Shown one piece after another: positions 54,202 through 64,000 of a stretch of DNA of 64,000 nt. Positions within the stretch are counted from its first letter, which is position 1; every line of letters starts with the position of its first letter. The notes beneath the pieces are model-generated. The model saw only the letters and a program-made list of their open reading frames with translations, ran no database searches and was not told the DNA's origin. A program made the translations under genes and the position numbers. Source of the DNA: Verrucomicrobiota bacterium (GTDB lineage: Bacteria; Verrucomicrobiota; Verrucomicrobiia; Opitutales; UBA953). Location of the stretch: NCBI GenBank assembly GCA_003569205.1, contig BGOK01000003.1, positions 124,001 through 188,000 of the forward strand, read 5' to 3'.

Positions 54202-57200
54202 TTAGATTTCTTCAGGCGAAAGCCATTTAGAGGATAGGATGATAAAGCGGCGGCCCAACAGCACATTTATGGGCGAGCGGGCGGAATCCTTCAAGCGATC
54301 GTGTGCGGCGTTGACGGGGTCGAGATAGTCGGGGGTACGTTGCACGACCATTTCCAGGACGGAGCCTTGGGCCGTACCGGCTCGTCGACGGCCTCTCCGT
54401 AGGCGCGGATGCGGAAGGTATCAGAACGGGTGGCGAGGATGGGTCCGAGGGCCTGCAGGAGATCGCCTTGGAAGAGGCAGCCATTGGCCCCGAAGCCATT
54501 ATGTGTCCGGTTGACGTTATCCGGATCCAGGACTTCAACGTTTCGGAAGTAAAGCCCGGGCGGCATTCCAGTACGTCCGCCGGCGACCCCTTGGTAGAGC
54601 CAGTTATGGGAAACCGATGGGTCGATCATCTTCCCCCCGGCGGGCATTTTGGCGAGGCTCTCCGTGCCGAGGGTTTTATCGGCCCGGGCAATGGCTGCTT
54701 CCAAGGTTCCGGAGCGGAACATCCACCGCACGTTCTGTGCCGCTGCGGGTAACACGGTGTTGGCGGCGGTATTGACGATGGGGTAATAGGAGCGGTTCAA
54801 TGTGACGAGGTTGCTGACCGTCGCGCCGGCGGTACGCGTCGGCCCTAGGTAGCGGTTGACGAACTCGCCGAGACCAAGGAACGGCGTGCCTGGGTTTTGG
54901 GCTGCCGGGAAGCCGCGGAAGCGCCGCGAGGTGGGGAGGTACTCCTGATCCCGCTCGGTGCGCTGGAAGAACTGCGCCCGCGCTTTCACCTCGGCGACCG
55001 TTGCGACCGCTAAGGCGCGAATCTGGGTGTCGGAGAGGTTGGCGTAGCCATTCCAATACGCGGCATCGGCGATGTTCCGGGTGGTCGGCGTTTGCGCTGA
55101 GTCGCCGAGGATACGTGGGAAGCGTGCATTGTTTGTCGCCGCCGGGGCGTTGGCTGACTGGGAGCCCAGCGCCAGCCCTTTAAGGGAACCGTAAAGAGCG
55201 GTCCAAGCTTCGACGGACGTCGAGTTGACGTTGAACGCGCCGACGTTCAGCAGGTAACTGGCAAACTTGCGGTAGCCATCCGTGGCTGCCCCAGTGCTAT
55301 CGGTGGCGAAGCCATCGGCCGTGATGGCCGTCGCCGCTGAGTTATCGCTGGTTTGGTAGAGCAGCATGCGCGGATTCGCCAACGTGCCGGTACCGCTCGC
55401 AAAATCATTCATCACTTCGGCCAGCGTCCGGCTGCGGACTTTGTTATAGTTGCCTTGGCGGGAACCATTGTCGGCGATGCTCGGGGCTGCCCCGGAGAAG
55501 AAGAAGCTATCCCAGAGCGCATTGTTCATGAGGTAACTCATGTCGCCGAAAGTGTGGCCGCCGATGTAACTGCGTTGGTGTGGGGCGTCCCTTGCGTCCA
55601 AGCTTTATCGAGGGGTACGACCATCGAGGGGAACGAATTACCAACCGTCCGATAGGGCATCCAATCCCAAGTGCTGAGATTAGCATGCATTAACTGGCCA
55701 AGGGAAGTGGGCGCCGTCACCGGAATCTCTACCGCCGTGGATTTTCCCTGGCCGGCGGCGCCATGCGATGAGCCGCCCAAAGCATTGCCCCCATTCGCGT
55801 TTGCGGCGTCGACCTGCAGTAAGGGACTCCAAGAAGTCGCGACGCCATTGAGCCCTAATTCGTCGCCGCCAAAGAGCTGCGTACGCAGGCTCGCAGTGCC
55901 GATACCTGGTAGCCCATTGAGCGCAGGGTTGGAAGAAGTCTGCGGCAGAGGGTTGGAGAAGACCCAGACGGGGTGGGCCGCGGGCACTGGGCTCGATTGC
56001 GCGGAGAACCAGGAGAGAACGGTACGGTTATGGGTGGTGGTCCGGGCCGTGTCCGGGAGGCGGGCTCGCGTGTCGAAGGCCGCAATTACCGGCCCCGGCG
56101 CCGTCTCGCTAATGGTACGGATGGCGGAAACGGGCCCAACGATCACTGGGTTAGTCACGCTGCCACCGTCACCGAGTTGCGTGACCCCGAAGTTGCTGCC
56201 GCCGACGTTGATGTAGTGTGCGTAGCTGGCGTAGGAATTATTGCGACTGGTGCCCAGCACTTCATCGAAGCCGAGGTCTTGCCCGTCGGCACTCACCGTG
56301 TCCGCGCGGAGAGATTTTTTCCAGCCCGAGTTGAGGTAGATCCAGTGGTGCCAATACATCGAGCTCGTGAGGTCGATGCAGCATTTGACCTGGTCAGCGG
56401 CGGCGAACTTGTAAGGGGCGGAGACGGTCGAGGCTTTAATGTCCGTATGGAAGCCACCGGTGAAGTAAAACCCCCGCTGCATGTTGAGGATTGGGATGGG
56501 CGTACTTTCATTGGAGCGCCCCAACGTGGAGGCATCGACGAGGTCTTGGGTGGTAAAGACCGCGAACTCCCCAGGCTCGAGGGTGGTCGCTGGCACGACG
56601 GCGACTAAGTTTTCGGCGTTCGCTCCCGTCGCGGAGGATGCCGCCGCCGTAAAGTTATAAAGCGAGTCGATCAGCCGCGTCGTGGCAGTGGCGGCGAACG
56701 GCTGGGCGGGGTCGTTGCCGTTGTGGGTGAAGATCTGCAGGCGCATCTGGTCGAACTGCGAGAAGACCAGCTTCAACCCACCCTTGACGCGGAGGTCGGG
56801 TTCAGCCGTCGCCGGCTCCTTGAGTTTGATCCGGACGTTGTAGGGGTTGTGCAGGACAAGGATGGGCGTACAGACCAGCTTCAGGGTGTAATCGGCACCG
56901 ACGTTAACCCGCCGTAAAGAGAAGACCATCGAGAACCGGTGCACCGTCGGCATGTAGGCGCCGCGCACGGCCCGCGGGATGAAGCGGCCCTTACCGCCGC
57001 CCGTAAGATCGCCTCCTTTGAGTCCATTAATCCAGCCCAAAGGATCCGGGGTGCTATCGTAAAAGTCGGTGAACGGGGTGGTGGCCTTACCGCCGCCTGA
57101 CCATAAGGAGTTGTCCAAATCGAAGCGTGCATACTTATGCATGCGGTAGCCGCCTTTGTCCAATTGGTTGGTGTTGGGGTAGAAGGCGCGGGCGCCTAAG

Positions 57201-58683
57201 GCTGGCACATTACCAGCCCAGTCGACGTCTTTGTAGAGGCGGTAGTAGTCGCGGACGAGATGCCAGAGGGGCCCGACGAGCCGGCGAGGTTGTTTATCCC
57301 AGAGCGAATTCACGGTCGTCGTCGGTGGAGTGCTGCTCGTATCGGTCAACGGCTGGCCCATCTCGTCTTCGCGAATGAAGACTGGCGACCAGGGCAAGTA
57401 TTTGGTCCCGCTGTTGCCTAGGTTTCGACTCGGGTTATCGGCGTTCACTTCATACATCGGGACCCAGACCCGCGGACGGGGATCGGGCGAAGTGATGAAG
57501 CCTGGGTTGACCTTAGCGGTCCCGTAACTGGGGAACCATGAACGCCGTTTGCCGAGTAATAGGTCGGCTGTGTAAGCTTCGGTGACCGTCTCATGGCCCG
57601 CGCCCGAACCAAAGTCGGATTTATCGAACTGAGCGTCGTCCATTTCGAAGGCGAGCGAAAGGTCGCGGCGCAGGCCACCGCGGTAACTGTCGGCAAGGAC
57701 GCCGGCTGACCACAGCGTGTGGTGATGGAAAGACAACTTATGGGCCGGCTGGCCGTTGGCCGCGGCGTCATTCACGTCGTACCCCTTCAGTAGTGGGAGT
57801 GTCGAGGTGGAGATGATCGCTGGTCGCGTCGCCTCGTAAGGGTCTACGCTCTTCAGGCCGAGGAGGAGTTCAGTTCCACGGCGACCTGGGGAACGCAGGG
57901 TGGTGGCGGTCGTCAGCGACGCCGGTGCCGCTTTGGCAGGGTCGCGGGTCTCGTTGAGCTGAATGGCAGCCTTCACGCCTTCGTCGCCAATCCAGTAGGC
58001 GAAATTCCCGGTGGTGGAGTTTGCCCAAGCTCCCGGCAGCGGAATTTTCGGTAGCGCCACGCGACCATCGACGTCATCGCTGGTATCCATGAGCCCGTCC
58101 GGCCCGAGGTCCAAGGTGGCGCTTCCATTGCCGACCAGGGTTGCGAAGGATTCGCCGCCGCCGGCCGAGAGGGCCAAGGGATAGTCCGTCTGCCAAGGGG
58201 CCCAGTAGCCTAGGTCATAGTCCGTCTTGCCAGCTAGGTTGACCGTTTGCAGGAGATAGGAATCGAATCGTCCAACGGTTTCTCACCGCGACCGCTGATG
58301 AGCCACTGCGGTGGTTCGTCGGGCTTGTCAGTGCGCCACACACCGGTCCAATGCCGTTGACCTTGGCCCAGCCGTAAACTCCAAGCGAGATTGGGATCAA
58401 AGGGGCTGACTGGAGCCGGAGTGCAGGCGAGTTCTCCGGTAGCGGTGCTCCGGACATCCGGGCCAGCCGCTTGCTGGAGATGGGCTAACGCCAGCCGGGC
58501 GGACATCGTGGCGTTTAGCCGGGAGCGCGCCTTGAGCGCCAGCCATTTGGAGGCCCGCATTTCCACGGTGATAAAAGCGGCCAGCACCAAGATCGTCAGG
58601 ACAATCATGGCCATGATCGTCAAGGAGAGGACGAGGGTGAATCCTTGCCTCGTCTGGCGGGGCTCTGGCGGCGTCGACCGCAC
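54202..58683 (-). CDS. Verru_Chthon cassette protein A (three single-base deletions)
   Basis: Very large protein (about 1,494 aa once corrected) of the Verru_Chthon cassette family A, known from Verrucomicrobia and Chthoniobacter-type genomes. The start GTG 58683 is just after the previous stop. The N terminus RQGFTLVLSLTIMAMIVLTI is a type IV pilin-like/prepilin segment (cleavage before the Phe), followed by the family's block ending LQQAAGPDVRST and GVWRT...WLISG. The C terminus VVQRTPDYLDPVNAA, INVLLGRRFIILSSKWLSPE is the family's usual end. Frame changes near 58255, 55583 and 54385 each need one added base; the second is most simply a C in aacgc. Proteins B, C and D of the cassette are not present nearby, so this is an isolated A gene. 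Its role is unknown, possibly surface or pseudopilus assembly. Confidence 0.85.
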
Positions 58684-58684
58684 T

Positions 58685-59410
58685 TTAGCGCAGCGCCTTG
58701 TTTTTGGAAACTTGCTTATCCCCGGGCGGAGCGGGGGATGGCGCGAGTTCTTCGACGATGCGCTCTTCAACGCCCCGAACCACAATCATCCCAGTATCGC
58801 CCGGAGCGGGTAGGAGGAAGAGGAGGGAGCGGATGTCTGGTAACTGGAGCCAGCGTAACCCTCCAGCCACTTGCCAGCCGTCGTCTTCGTTGGGCAGGAA
58901 AAATTGCGCTTGTCCGTACTCGGACGGTTTTACCTTAGGTTGTAGTGTGATATCTTGACCTGAGGGGATCACTCGACTCTCGCCGGGCATACTCAGGCCC
59001 ACGGGTTGGGGGCACAGGTTGAAGAAGCGAATCGTCCCCGCGGCGTTAGTAGTGGTTTTATCGGGGACGAGGCTTAGCCGAGTGGCGGCGCCGGTACCCG
59101 AAACGATGGCGATGAGTTTATTTTCGCCGGGGGGAAGGGCGGCGGAGGCAAGGACGGGGTAGGGGCTCTTCGGGTCTTGGTCGACCGGCTTACCGAACAC
59201 GCTAAACTTCCCCGCTTTCACCTGGCTGGTGATGGCGGTTGTCAGGCTGTGTGAATAAAGCTGAATGGCCACCGGCTTACCGGCGGCATTAAGGACGGCG
59301 ACTTCGCGCTGGGGGTCGTCGAAACTCATCAGCTTCACGGTCACGGGGATGGCTTCCGGATCCGGTAAAACCGCCGCCAGCATGACAAAGTGAAACCACA
59401 TACCACCCAT
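58685..59410 (-). CDS. Unknown secreted protein upstream of Verru_Chthon A
   Basis: A 241-residue protein with a signal peptide-like start (MWFHFVMLAAVLPDPEA). The rest is beta-prone (PVTVKLMSFDDPQREVAVLN, GTIRFFNLCPQPVGL, QDITLQPKVKPSEYGQAQFF) and ends in a charged tail. No family recognised. Its stop is one base before the Verru_Chthon A start, so the two are one translational unit and it is probably a helper of that cassette. It is divergent from dnaB, with 223 bases between. Confidence 0.68.
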   Translation of the reverse strand: MGGMWFHFVMLAAVLPDPEAIPVTVKLMSFDDPQREVAVLNAAGKPVAIQLYSHSLTTAITSQVKAGKFSVFGKPVDQDPKSPYPVLASAALPPGENKLIAIVSGTGAATRLSLVPDKTTTNAAGTIRFFNLCPQPVGLSMPGESRVIPSGQDITLQPKVKPSEYGQAQFFLPNEDDGWQVAGGLRWLQLPDIRSLLFLLPAPGDTGMIVVRGVEERIVEELAPSPAPPGDKQVSKNKALR

Positions 59411-59529
59411 TCAGACTCCCCCGTTTTCGGGGTCTATTCTATTGGAGATATGACCCGGGGGTTTAACCTGCTGGGTGCCTTTTTGCCACCGGACTGTCAC
59501 GTCGCCCTCGGCAGCCTTGAATTATGGCA

Positions 59530-59563
59530 TTTGTGACAACGGCCTACCACTTTGTTCACAAAG
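59530..59563. promoter_or_regulatory. Candidate dyad in the dnaB/cassette intergenic region
   Basis: Inverted half-sites TTTGTGA (59530-59536) and TCACAAA (59556-59562), plus the near-perfect palindrome CTTTGTTCACAAAG (59550-59563), lie between the divergent cassette and dnaB genes, 71 bases before the dnaB ATG. The sequence resembles a CRP/FNR-type or repressor site, but no such regulator is nearby. No better promoter box is evident. Confidence 0.3.
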
Positions 59564-59633
59564 GGCTGGGGGTAACTTGCTGTTAATTCGGGCTGTGCAG
59601 CCCTCTCGTCCCCCCGCAAAGTCCACCCCTTCT

Positions 59634-61070
59634 ATGAGCGATTTCCCCGCCGGCCGGTCCCCCCGCAACCGCCGCGATACCCAGCCTAATTACGGTGACC
59701 GCGTGCCGCCCCATAACCTCGACGCCGAGCGCGGGTTGATTGCGAGTATCATCATCGACGGCGAAACGCTCCAGCGCTGCCTTTCCGAGAAAATCACGCC
59801 CGACTTCTTCTTCGACCCGAAGCACCAGGATATCTATGCGGCCGCGGTCAAACTCTCGCAGGCCAACACGGGCATCGACGAGATTACGCTGACCGAGCAG
59901 CTCCGCCGCGATAGCCGCTTGGATTCCGCCGGTGGCGCCGCCTACGTCAACGAACTGACCGGCCAGGTGGCCTCTTCGGCGCACGCCCCGCATTGGATGG
60001 TCATCGTGCGCGAGAAACACTTCCTGCGCTGCCTGATTTCCACTTCGGTCAGCACGGTTGAGAAGGCCCACGCGCACACCGAAGGCATCGATCGCCTCCT
60101 CGAGGACGTCGAACAATCCTTCTTCCGTATTAGCGAAAGCCGCATCGCCGAAACGTCGCAACAGATCGACAAGCCGATTGAAGAGGCGATGGAGATGGTC
60201 GCCCGGATGATCGCGGAAAACGGCCGGGTTCAAGGCGTGCCGACGGGCTTCCGCGAGCTCGATACGCTTACTTATGGCTTCCAGAGCGGCCAGATGATCG
60301 TCGTCGCGGCCCGCCCAGGCATGGGGAAGACTTCCATCGCCCTCAACTTTATCGAAGCCGCCATGTTCCCGCCGCCTAACTCTGGCCGCGAACCCGCGCA
60401 CGTCGTGATGTTCTCCCTGGAAATGCCGGCCCGGGAATTGGCAATGCGCCTCCTGTGCTCCCGCGCCCGCGTCAACTTACAGAAGATGCGCTCCAGTCGA
60501 CCCGACGCCCAGACGCAACTCGACCTCGTGCAGGCTTCCAATGAATACCGGGGTAAGCCGCTGATTGTTGATGACAACGGCGGCCAGACGATTCTCGAGA
60601 TCCGGGCCAAGTGCCGGCGAATTGCCCGCCGCCGTAAGCTCGATATGGTCGTCATCGACTACATCCAGCTCATCAACGGTTTGGACTCCAGCATAGCGCG
60701 CGAACAGCAAATCGCCGAGGTCTCGCGCAGTATCAAGGCCATGGCCAAGGAATTCCAGATCCCCATCATCGCCCTCGCCCAGCTCAACCGAAAGTCCGAG
60801 GACGAGGCTCGCCAGCCCAAGATGTCCGACCTACGCGAGTCGGGCTCCATCGAGCAGGACGCCGATATCGTGATGCTGATTTCCCGGCCTAATGTCAGCC
60901 AAAGTAAGGCGGCCGAAGCCGAGGCGGAGCAAATGGGCCAAGATGGGTGCTATGCCCGCCAATTAATCGTGGCTAAGAACCGTAACGGCCCAACCAATGA
61001 TCTCGACCTGCTCTGGAATCCAGGGCTGACAAGGTTCGAAACACCTGCCAAAAGCCATTCCAATGAATGA
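59634..61070 (+). CDS. dnaB: Replicative DNA helicase
   Basis: Hexameric 5'-3' helicase of the replication fork. ATG 59634 is preferred: it begins a normal DnaB N terminus with RVPPHNLDAERGLIASIIID; a frame extension to 59475 is unlikely. The helicase core has Walker A AARPGMGKTSIALNF (near residue 228), FSLEMPARELAMRLL (H1a), MVVIDYIQLI (Walker B), PIIALAQLNRKSE (arginine-finger region) and DADIVMLISRP. The 478 aa are standard. It starts the last plus-strand block and overlaps the beginning of bamA by 8 bases. Confidence 0.95.
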   Translation: MSDFPAGRSPRNRRDTQPNYGDRVPPHNLDAERGLIASIIIDGETLQRCLSEKITPDFFFDPKHQDIYAAAVKLSQANTGIDEITLTEQLRRDSRLDSAGGAAYVNELTGQVASSAHAPHWMVIVREKHFLRCLISTSVSTVEKAHAHTEGIDRLLEDVEQSFFRISESRIAETSQQIDKPIEEAMEMVARMIAENGRVQGVPTGFRELDTLTYGFQSGQMIVVAARPGMGKTSIALNFIEAAMFPPPNSGREPAHVVMFSLEMPARELAMRLLCSRARVNLQKMRSSRPDAQTQLDLVQASNEYRGKPLIVDDNGGQTILEIRAKCRRIARRRKLDMVVIDYIQLINGLDSSIAREQQIAEVSRSIKAMAKEFQIPIIALAQLNRKSEDEARQPKMSDLRESGSIEQDADIVMLISRPNVSQSKAAEAEAEQMGQDGCYARQLIVAKNRNGPTNDLDLLWNPGLTRFETPAKSHSNE

Positions 61071-63584
61071 TGTGACCACATGCCGAAGTTTCCTTCGGGC
61101 TGCCTGCTTCGCTTTGGCCTTGGCGCCCTTAGCTGGTCTTGCCCAAGTAAATGCATCGACCCTCGAAAAGCCGCTGATGGTCGGCAAAGTGACGATTAAA
61201 GCGGAGAGAATCGTTCCAGACGAAAAGGACGAAAAGAAAAACAAGAGTGAAACTCTGCCGGCCCCGGAGGCCTTTATTCTCGGACATGTCGCCTTACGGG
61301 CGGGTGAGCCATTTTCGAAAGATGCCATCACCAGCACGGTTCGTTCGCTTTACGCCACCGGCCGCTTTAACCAGGTTAGGGTGGTGCCGACCTTGGATCC
61401 GCAGACCGGACAGGTCAATTTAGAGATTACCGTTGAGCCACGCCCAATCCTCCGGGAAATCATCGCGGGCGGGAAGTTAATCGACCTCGAGTCCGATGCT
61501 TTGAAGGTCGCTGGTTTCAGCGTGGGTGAACCGCTCGATGACGCCGCGATGCAACGGGCGGTGCTGGCCTTACAGAAAGAGCTCCGCAAGGAACGCCCTT
61601 TCGTCGTCTTGGAAGCAAAGACCATGCCCGAGGTCAAGGGACTGCCGGGTGTGCGCGTCGAGCTGACCGCCAGTGAAAGCCCTCGCCTGACGATTGATTT
61701 TATCACCATTGAGGGCGCCATGGTCCTCACCGAGAACGAGATCATCGAAGGCGCGGAAATAAAGACGGAGAAGCCAGGTTTCTTTTCGCGCCTTTTCGGG
61801 GAGTCTTTTTCAGTACCAACCTCGACACCGAGGAATACCGCCGGGATTGCAACCGCATCCGGGATTTCTATCGCCTCAAAGGCTTCCTAGACGTCGAAGT
61901 CGAGGACCTCGATCCAGCGAAGGTATGTCGCCAAAAGGACCTGAAGGATGGCTCCGGTAAATTGGAAGTCATTTTCAAGTTAAAGGAAGGCCGTCGCTAT
62001 ACCATCGGAGCCTTGGACATCTCGGGTAATAAGCTCGGAGCGACGAACCCGGTCTTTACGACTGAGGCGCTGCAGCAGGTGGTCACTTCGCCGTCCTTGC
62101 GTCGTGGGGCCTATCGCCCTGAAGTCGACCGTTTCATTACGGGTGAGGCCTTCGCAACGGTGGCCTTAGATGCCGCCACCGAGAAGCTCAGGGAGTATTA
62201 CGGGCAGATGGGCTACCAGAATATCCAGGTGGAAGCCCTCCGTGCACCCAACTTCCAGACGGGCGCCATCGCGGTGACCTTTAAAATTCAGGAAGGGGAG
62301 CGCTTCACCGTCCGTTCCTTGGATATCCAGGGGAACACTAAGACGCGTTCCACCGTGATTGCACGTGAGTTGGCGCTGAGCCCCGGCGAAGTCTTTGACT
62401 TGGCCCGCGTCCGCGTCTCCGAGGCCCGCCTGCGCAGTACGCAGTTCTTTAAAGAGGTCCGGCTCGTCCCGGTGCCTTCGCCGGTTCCAAACCAAAGCGA
62501 CCTCCGCGTCATCGTCGAAGAGGGTAGCACTGGTTCGGTGAGCTTTGGTGCGGGCTATAGCACGGTGGAGCAACTCGTTGGCTTCGTCGAGTACTCCGAG
62601 GGTAACTTCGACTTCACCAACCCCGAGGGCTGGTATCGTGGCGGTGGTCAGAAGTTCCGCGTCAAATTACAGGCCGGCAGCGTCTCCAACGCCTTCGAAC
62701 ATTCTTTCGAAGAGCCCGCACTCTGGGAACGTGAGTTGGCGGTCGGTTACAAGATTGAGCGGCGCTACACGGGTTATTCCTCGGCTAACTACAACGTCGT
62801 TAATGAAGGCGTCGGTGTTTATGTCCGCCGTCGGCTCTTCGGCAACGTCGAAGGCCGCATCGCCTATGACCTGCGTCGCGTCAGCGTGGGTGACGTCACT
62901 CCTACCGCGCCCCTCGATGTTCAGGCTGAGGATGGTCACCCGAAGACGATTTCCTCGGTGACGCTCTCCTTGACGCAAGATACCCGCGATGAATTCAACT
63001 TCCCGACGAAGGGTTCGCGGCTTTCACTCTCCGAGGAAATCGCCGGCAACGGCCTCGGCGGTAGCTTGGATTACTTTAGGACCGAGCTACGAACCGGTAA
63101 GTGGTTCCTACTTTCGCAGACCGCGGAGCAGACCCTTGGCCTGATTGGTCGCGTTGGGACCATCGCCGGATCCGGCGGTAATCTGCCATTCTACGAGCGC
63201 TTCTACCTAGGTGGTGCCTACGATATGCGTGGGTTCGACTATAATGACGTCGGGGCAGCCTCGACTTGGGACACGACTAACGGAAATCAGCCAGTCGGGG
63301 GCCTGACCTATGGCTACCTGAGCGCAGAGTATACGATCAAGGCGGCCGACAACCTCCGTCTCGCAGCTTTTTATGACTATGGTTTCGTTAATAAGGAAGC
63401 CGCCCGGTTCAGCCTGTCCGAAGCCAATTCCGACGTTGGGGTCGGGCTGCGCATCCTCCTTGGCGGCGCAGTGATGCGCCTCGATTTCGGGTTTCCGCTA
63501 CAGACCACGATAAACCCAGCTACCGGGGCCGAGCTCAATACCGGCGGGATGAAGTTCAACTTTAGCTTCGGGACCGTCTTTTGA
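61063..63584 (+). CDS. bamA: Outer-membrane assembly factor BamA (one missing base near 61815)
   Basis: Essential Omp85 protein that inserts beta-barrels into the outer membrane. It has a signal peptide (FLRAACFALALAPLAGLAQ), several POTRA domains (for example FTVRSLDIQGNTKTRSTVIA) and a C-terminal 16-strand barrel with YLGGAYDMRGFDYND (the VRGF-type substrate loop, here MRGF) and a terminal Phe after FSFGTV. The frame breaks in a T run near 61815: with one more T it reads GESFFSTNLDTEEYRRD and continues to LKGFLDVEVEDL, giving about 840 residues, a normal length. Since BamA is essential, a sequence error is the best explanation. It overlaps dnaB and precedes a Skp/OmpH gene, a classic pairing. 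Confidence 0.94.
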
Positions 63585-63622
63585 TTGCCAAGCCTTCCGC
63601 CAACCTTCTTCCTCTCCTTACT

Positions 63623-64000
63623 ATGAAGTCATTTTTCCTAGCCCTTGTTTTCACCTCGGTCACCTTGCACGCCGCTGTCCCTAGTATCGGTGTGGTTGAC
63701 GCTGAAGAAGTGATGAAGAAATACGGTAAGGCCGTCGCCATTCAGGGGGACATCCAGAAGTCCCAAGTCGCCGCTCAGGCCGCCATCAACGAGCGCGGCA
63801 AGGAAGTCGAAGGTATGTATGCCGAACTGCAAGCCATCGAGAAGCGCGGCCAGAGCCCGCTCCTCAGCGAAGCCGGGAAGAAGTCGGTCCAAGCCGAATT
63901 CCAGAGCAAATCCGAAGTCTTTCAGCAGCGTCGCGCCGAACTGCAGAAGTTTATTCAGGAAGCCAATGCGACCATCCAGCAGCGTCAGGCCGAGATGACT
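63623..64000 (+). CDS. OmpH/Skp-family periplasmic chaperone (3' partial)
   Basis: Partial gene that runs off the window. Signal peptide MKSFFLALVFTSVTLHAAVP, then SIGVVDAEEVMKKYGKAVAI, the usual OmpH/Skp start, and a long Gln/Ala/Glu/Lys-rich helical tentacle (AELQAIEKRGQSPLLSEAGK onward). It chaperones unfolded outer-membrane proteins on their way to BamA, whose gene lies 38 bases upstream. At least 126 residues are seen. Confidence 0.88.
   Translation, partial: MKSFFLALVFTSVTLHAAVPSIGVVDAEEVMKKYGKAVAIQGDIQKSQVAAQAAINERGKEVEGMYAELQAIEKRGQSPLLSEAGKKSVQAEFQSKSEVFQQRRAELQKFIQEANATIQQRQAEMT

Overview
The window is GC-rich, densely coded chromosomal DNA from a member of the Verrucomicrobiota, most likely an Opitutales/Opitutaceae-type bacterium. 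The lineage call rests on marker families: a Verru_Chthon cassette protein A, a PVC-type CxxCH haem-binding dehydrogenase-like protein, an autotransporter-strand protein with a PEP-CTERM anchor, ammonium transporters with verrucomicrobial-style signal peptides, and a rplY-pth-rpsF-ssb-rplI block. It is a Gram-negative cell (BamA, Skp/OmpH, heptosyltransferase, lipid exporter). No insertion sequence, prophage, integron or CRISPR array is visible. Genes start with ATG or GTG, often without an obvious Shine-Dalgarno sequence, and many overlap by a few bases.

Layout. 1-5.6 kb: an MsbA-like exporter (5' end outside the window), a GT9 heptosyltransferase, a CrtI/retinol-saturase-like FAD enzyme and an MFS carrier, all closely spaced. 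5.6-12.2 kb: a genuine formylglycine-generating enzyme, then housekeeping genes pyrE, yidC, yebC, a Nudix hydrolase whose stop codon lies inside tRNA-Val, and enolase. 12.3-20.6 kb: phosphatase, AGE-family epimerase, then a five-gene minus-strand sialic-acid operon (two NanM-like kelch mutarotases, MFS importer, NanA-like lyase, GH33 sialidase); with the AGE epimerase this gives release, mutarotation, uptake, cleavage and epimerisation to GlcNAc. 20.7-27.6 kb: tRNA-Asn, a 39-residue basic protein, a lipoprotein, an OGG1-like glycosylase, and a FecCD/ATPase pair behind a giant AsmA-like protein. 27.7-30.1 kb: a von Willebrand A protein beside a MerR-like regulator, with a repeated TGTTAACACC-like element upstream of both. 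30.2-33.2 kb: two amtB genes, each with a near-perfect sigma-54 promoter exactly 15 bases from its ATG. 33.2-37.2 kb: outer-membrane, CAP-domain and coiled-coil proteins, an orphan recombinase-arm-like small protein beside a stretch of consecutive hairpins, DUF4236, tRNA-Leu and HU. 37.4-42.4 kb: sugar dehydrogenase, TAT-exported TIM-barrel protein and PVC haem protein. 42.5-45.2 kb: ribosomal/ssb block. 45.2-54.2 kb: secreted nuclease-family protein, PEP-CTERM autotransporter-strand protein and an Fe3+-type ABC importer. 54.2-59.4 kb: Verru_Chthon protein A and an unknown secreted protein directly upstream of that importer. 59.6-64 kb: dnaB, bamA and the start of an OmpH/Skp gene.

Quality warning. 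At least nine single-base indels break otherwise intact reading frames (yidC, yebC twice, eno, DUF4236, Verru_Chthon A three times, bamA). Several of these genes are essential, and restoring one base each gives family-typical proteins, so they are most simply read as sequence errors and the genes are listed here as whole units.

No stretch above 300 bases lacks a gene. The most unusual signals are the paired sigma-54 promoters, the MerR/vWA module with its repeated element, and the hairpin-dense region at 35.46-35.66 kb.
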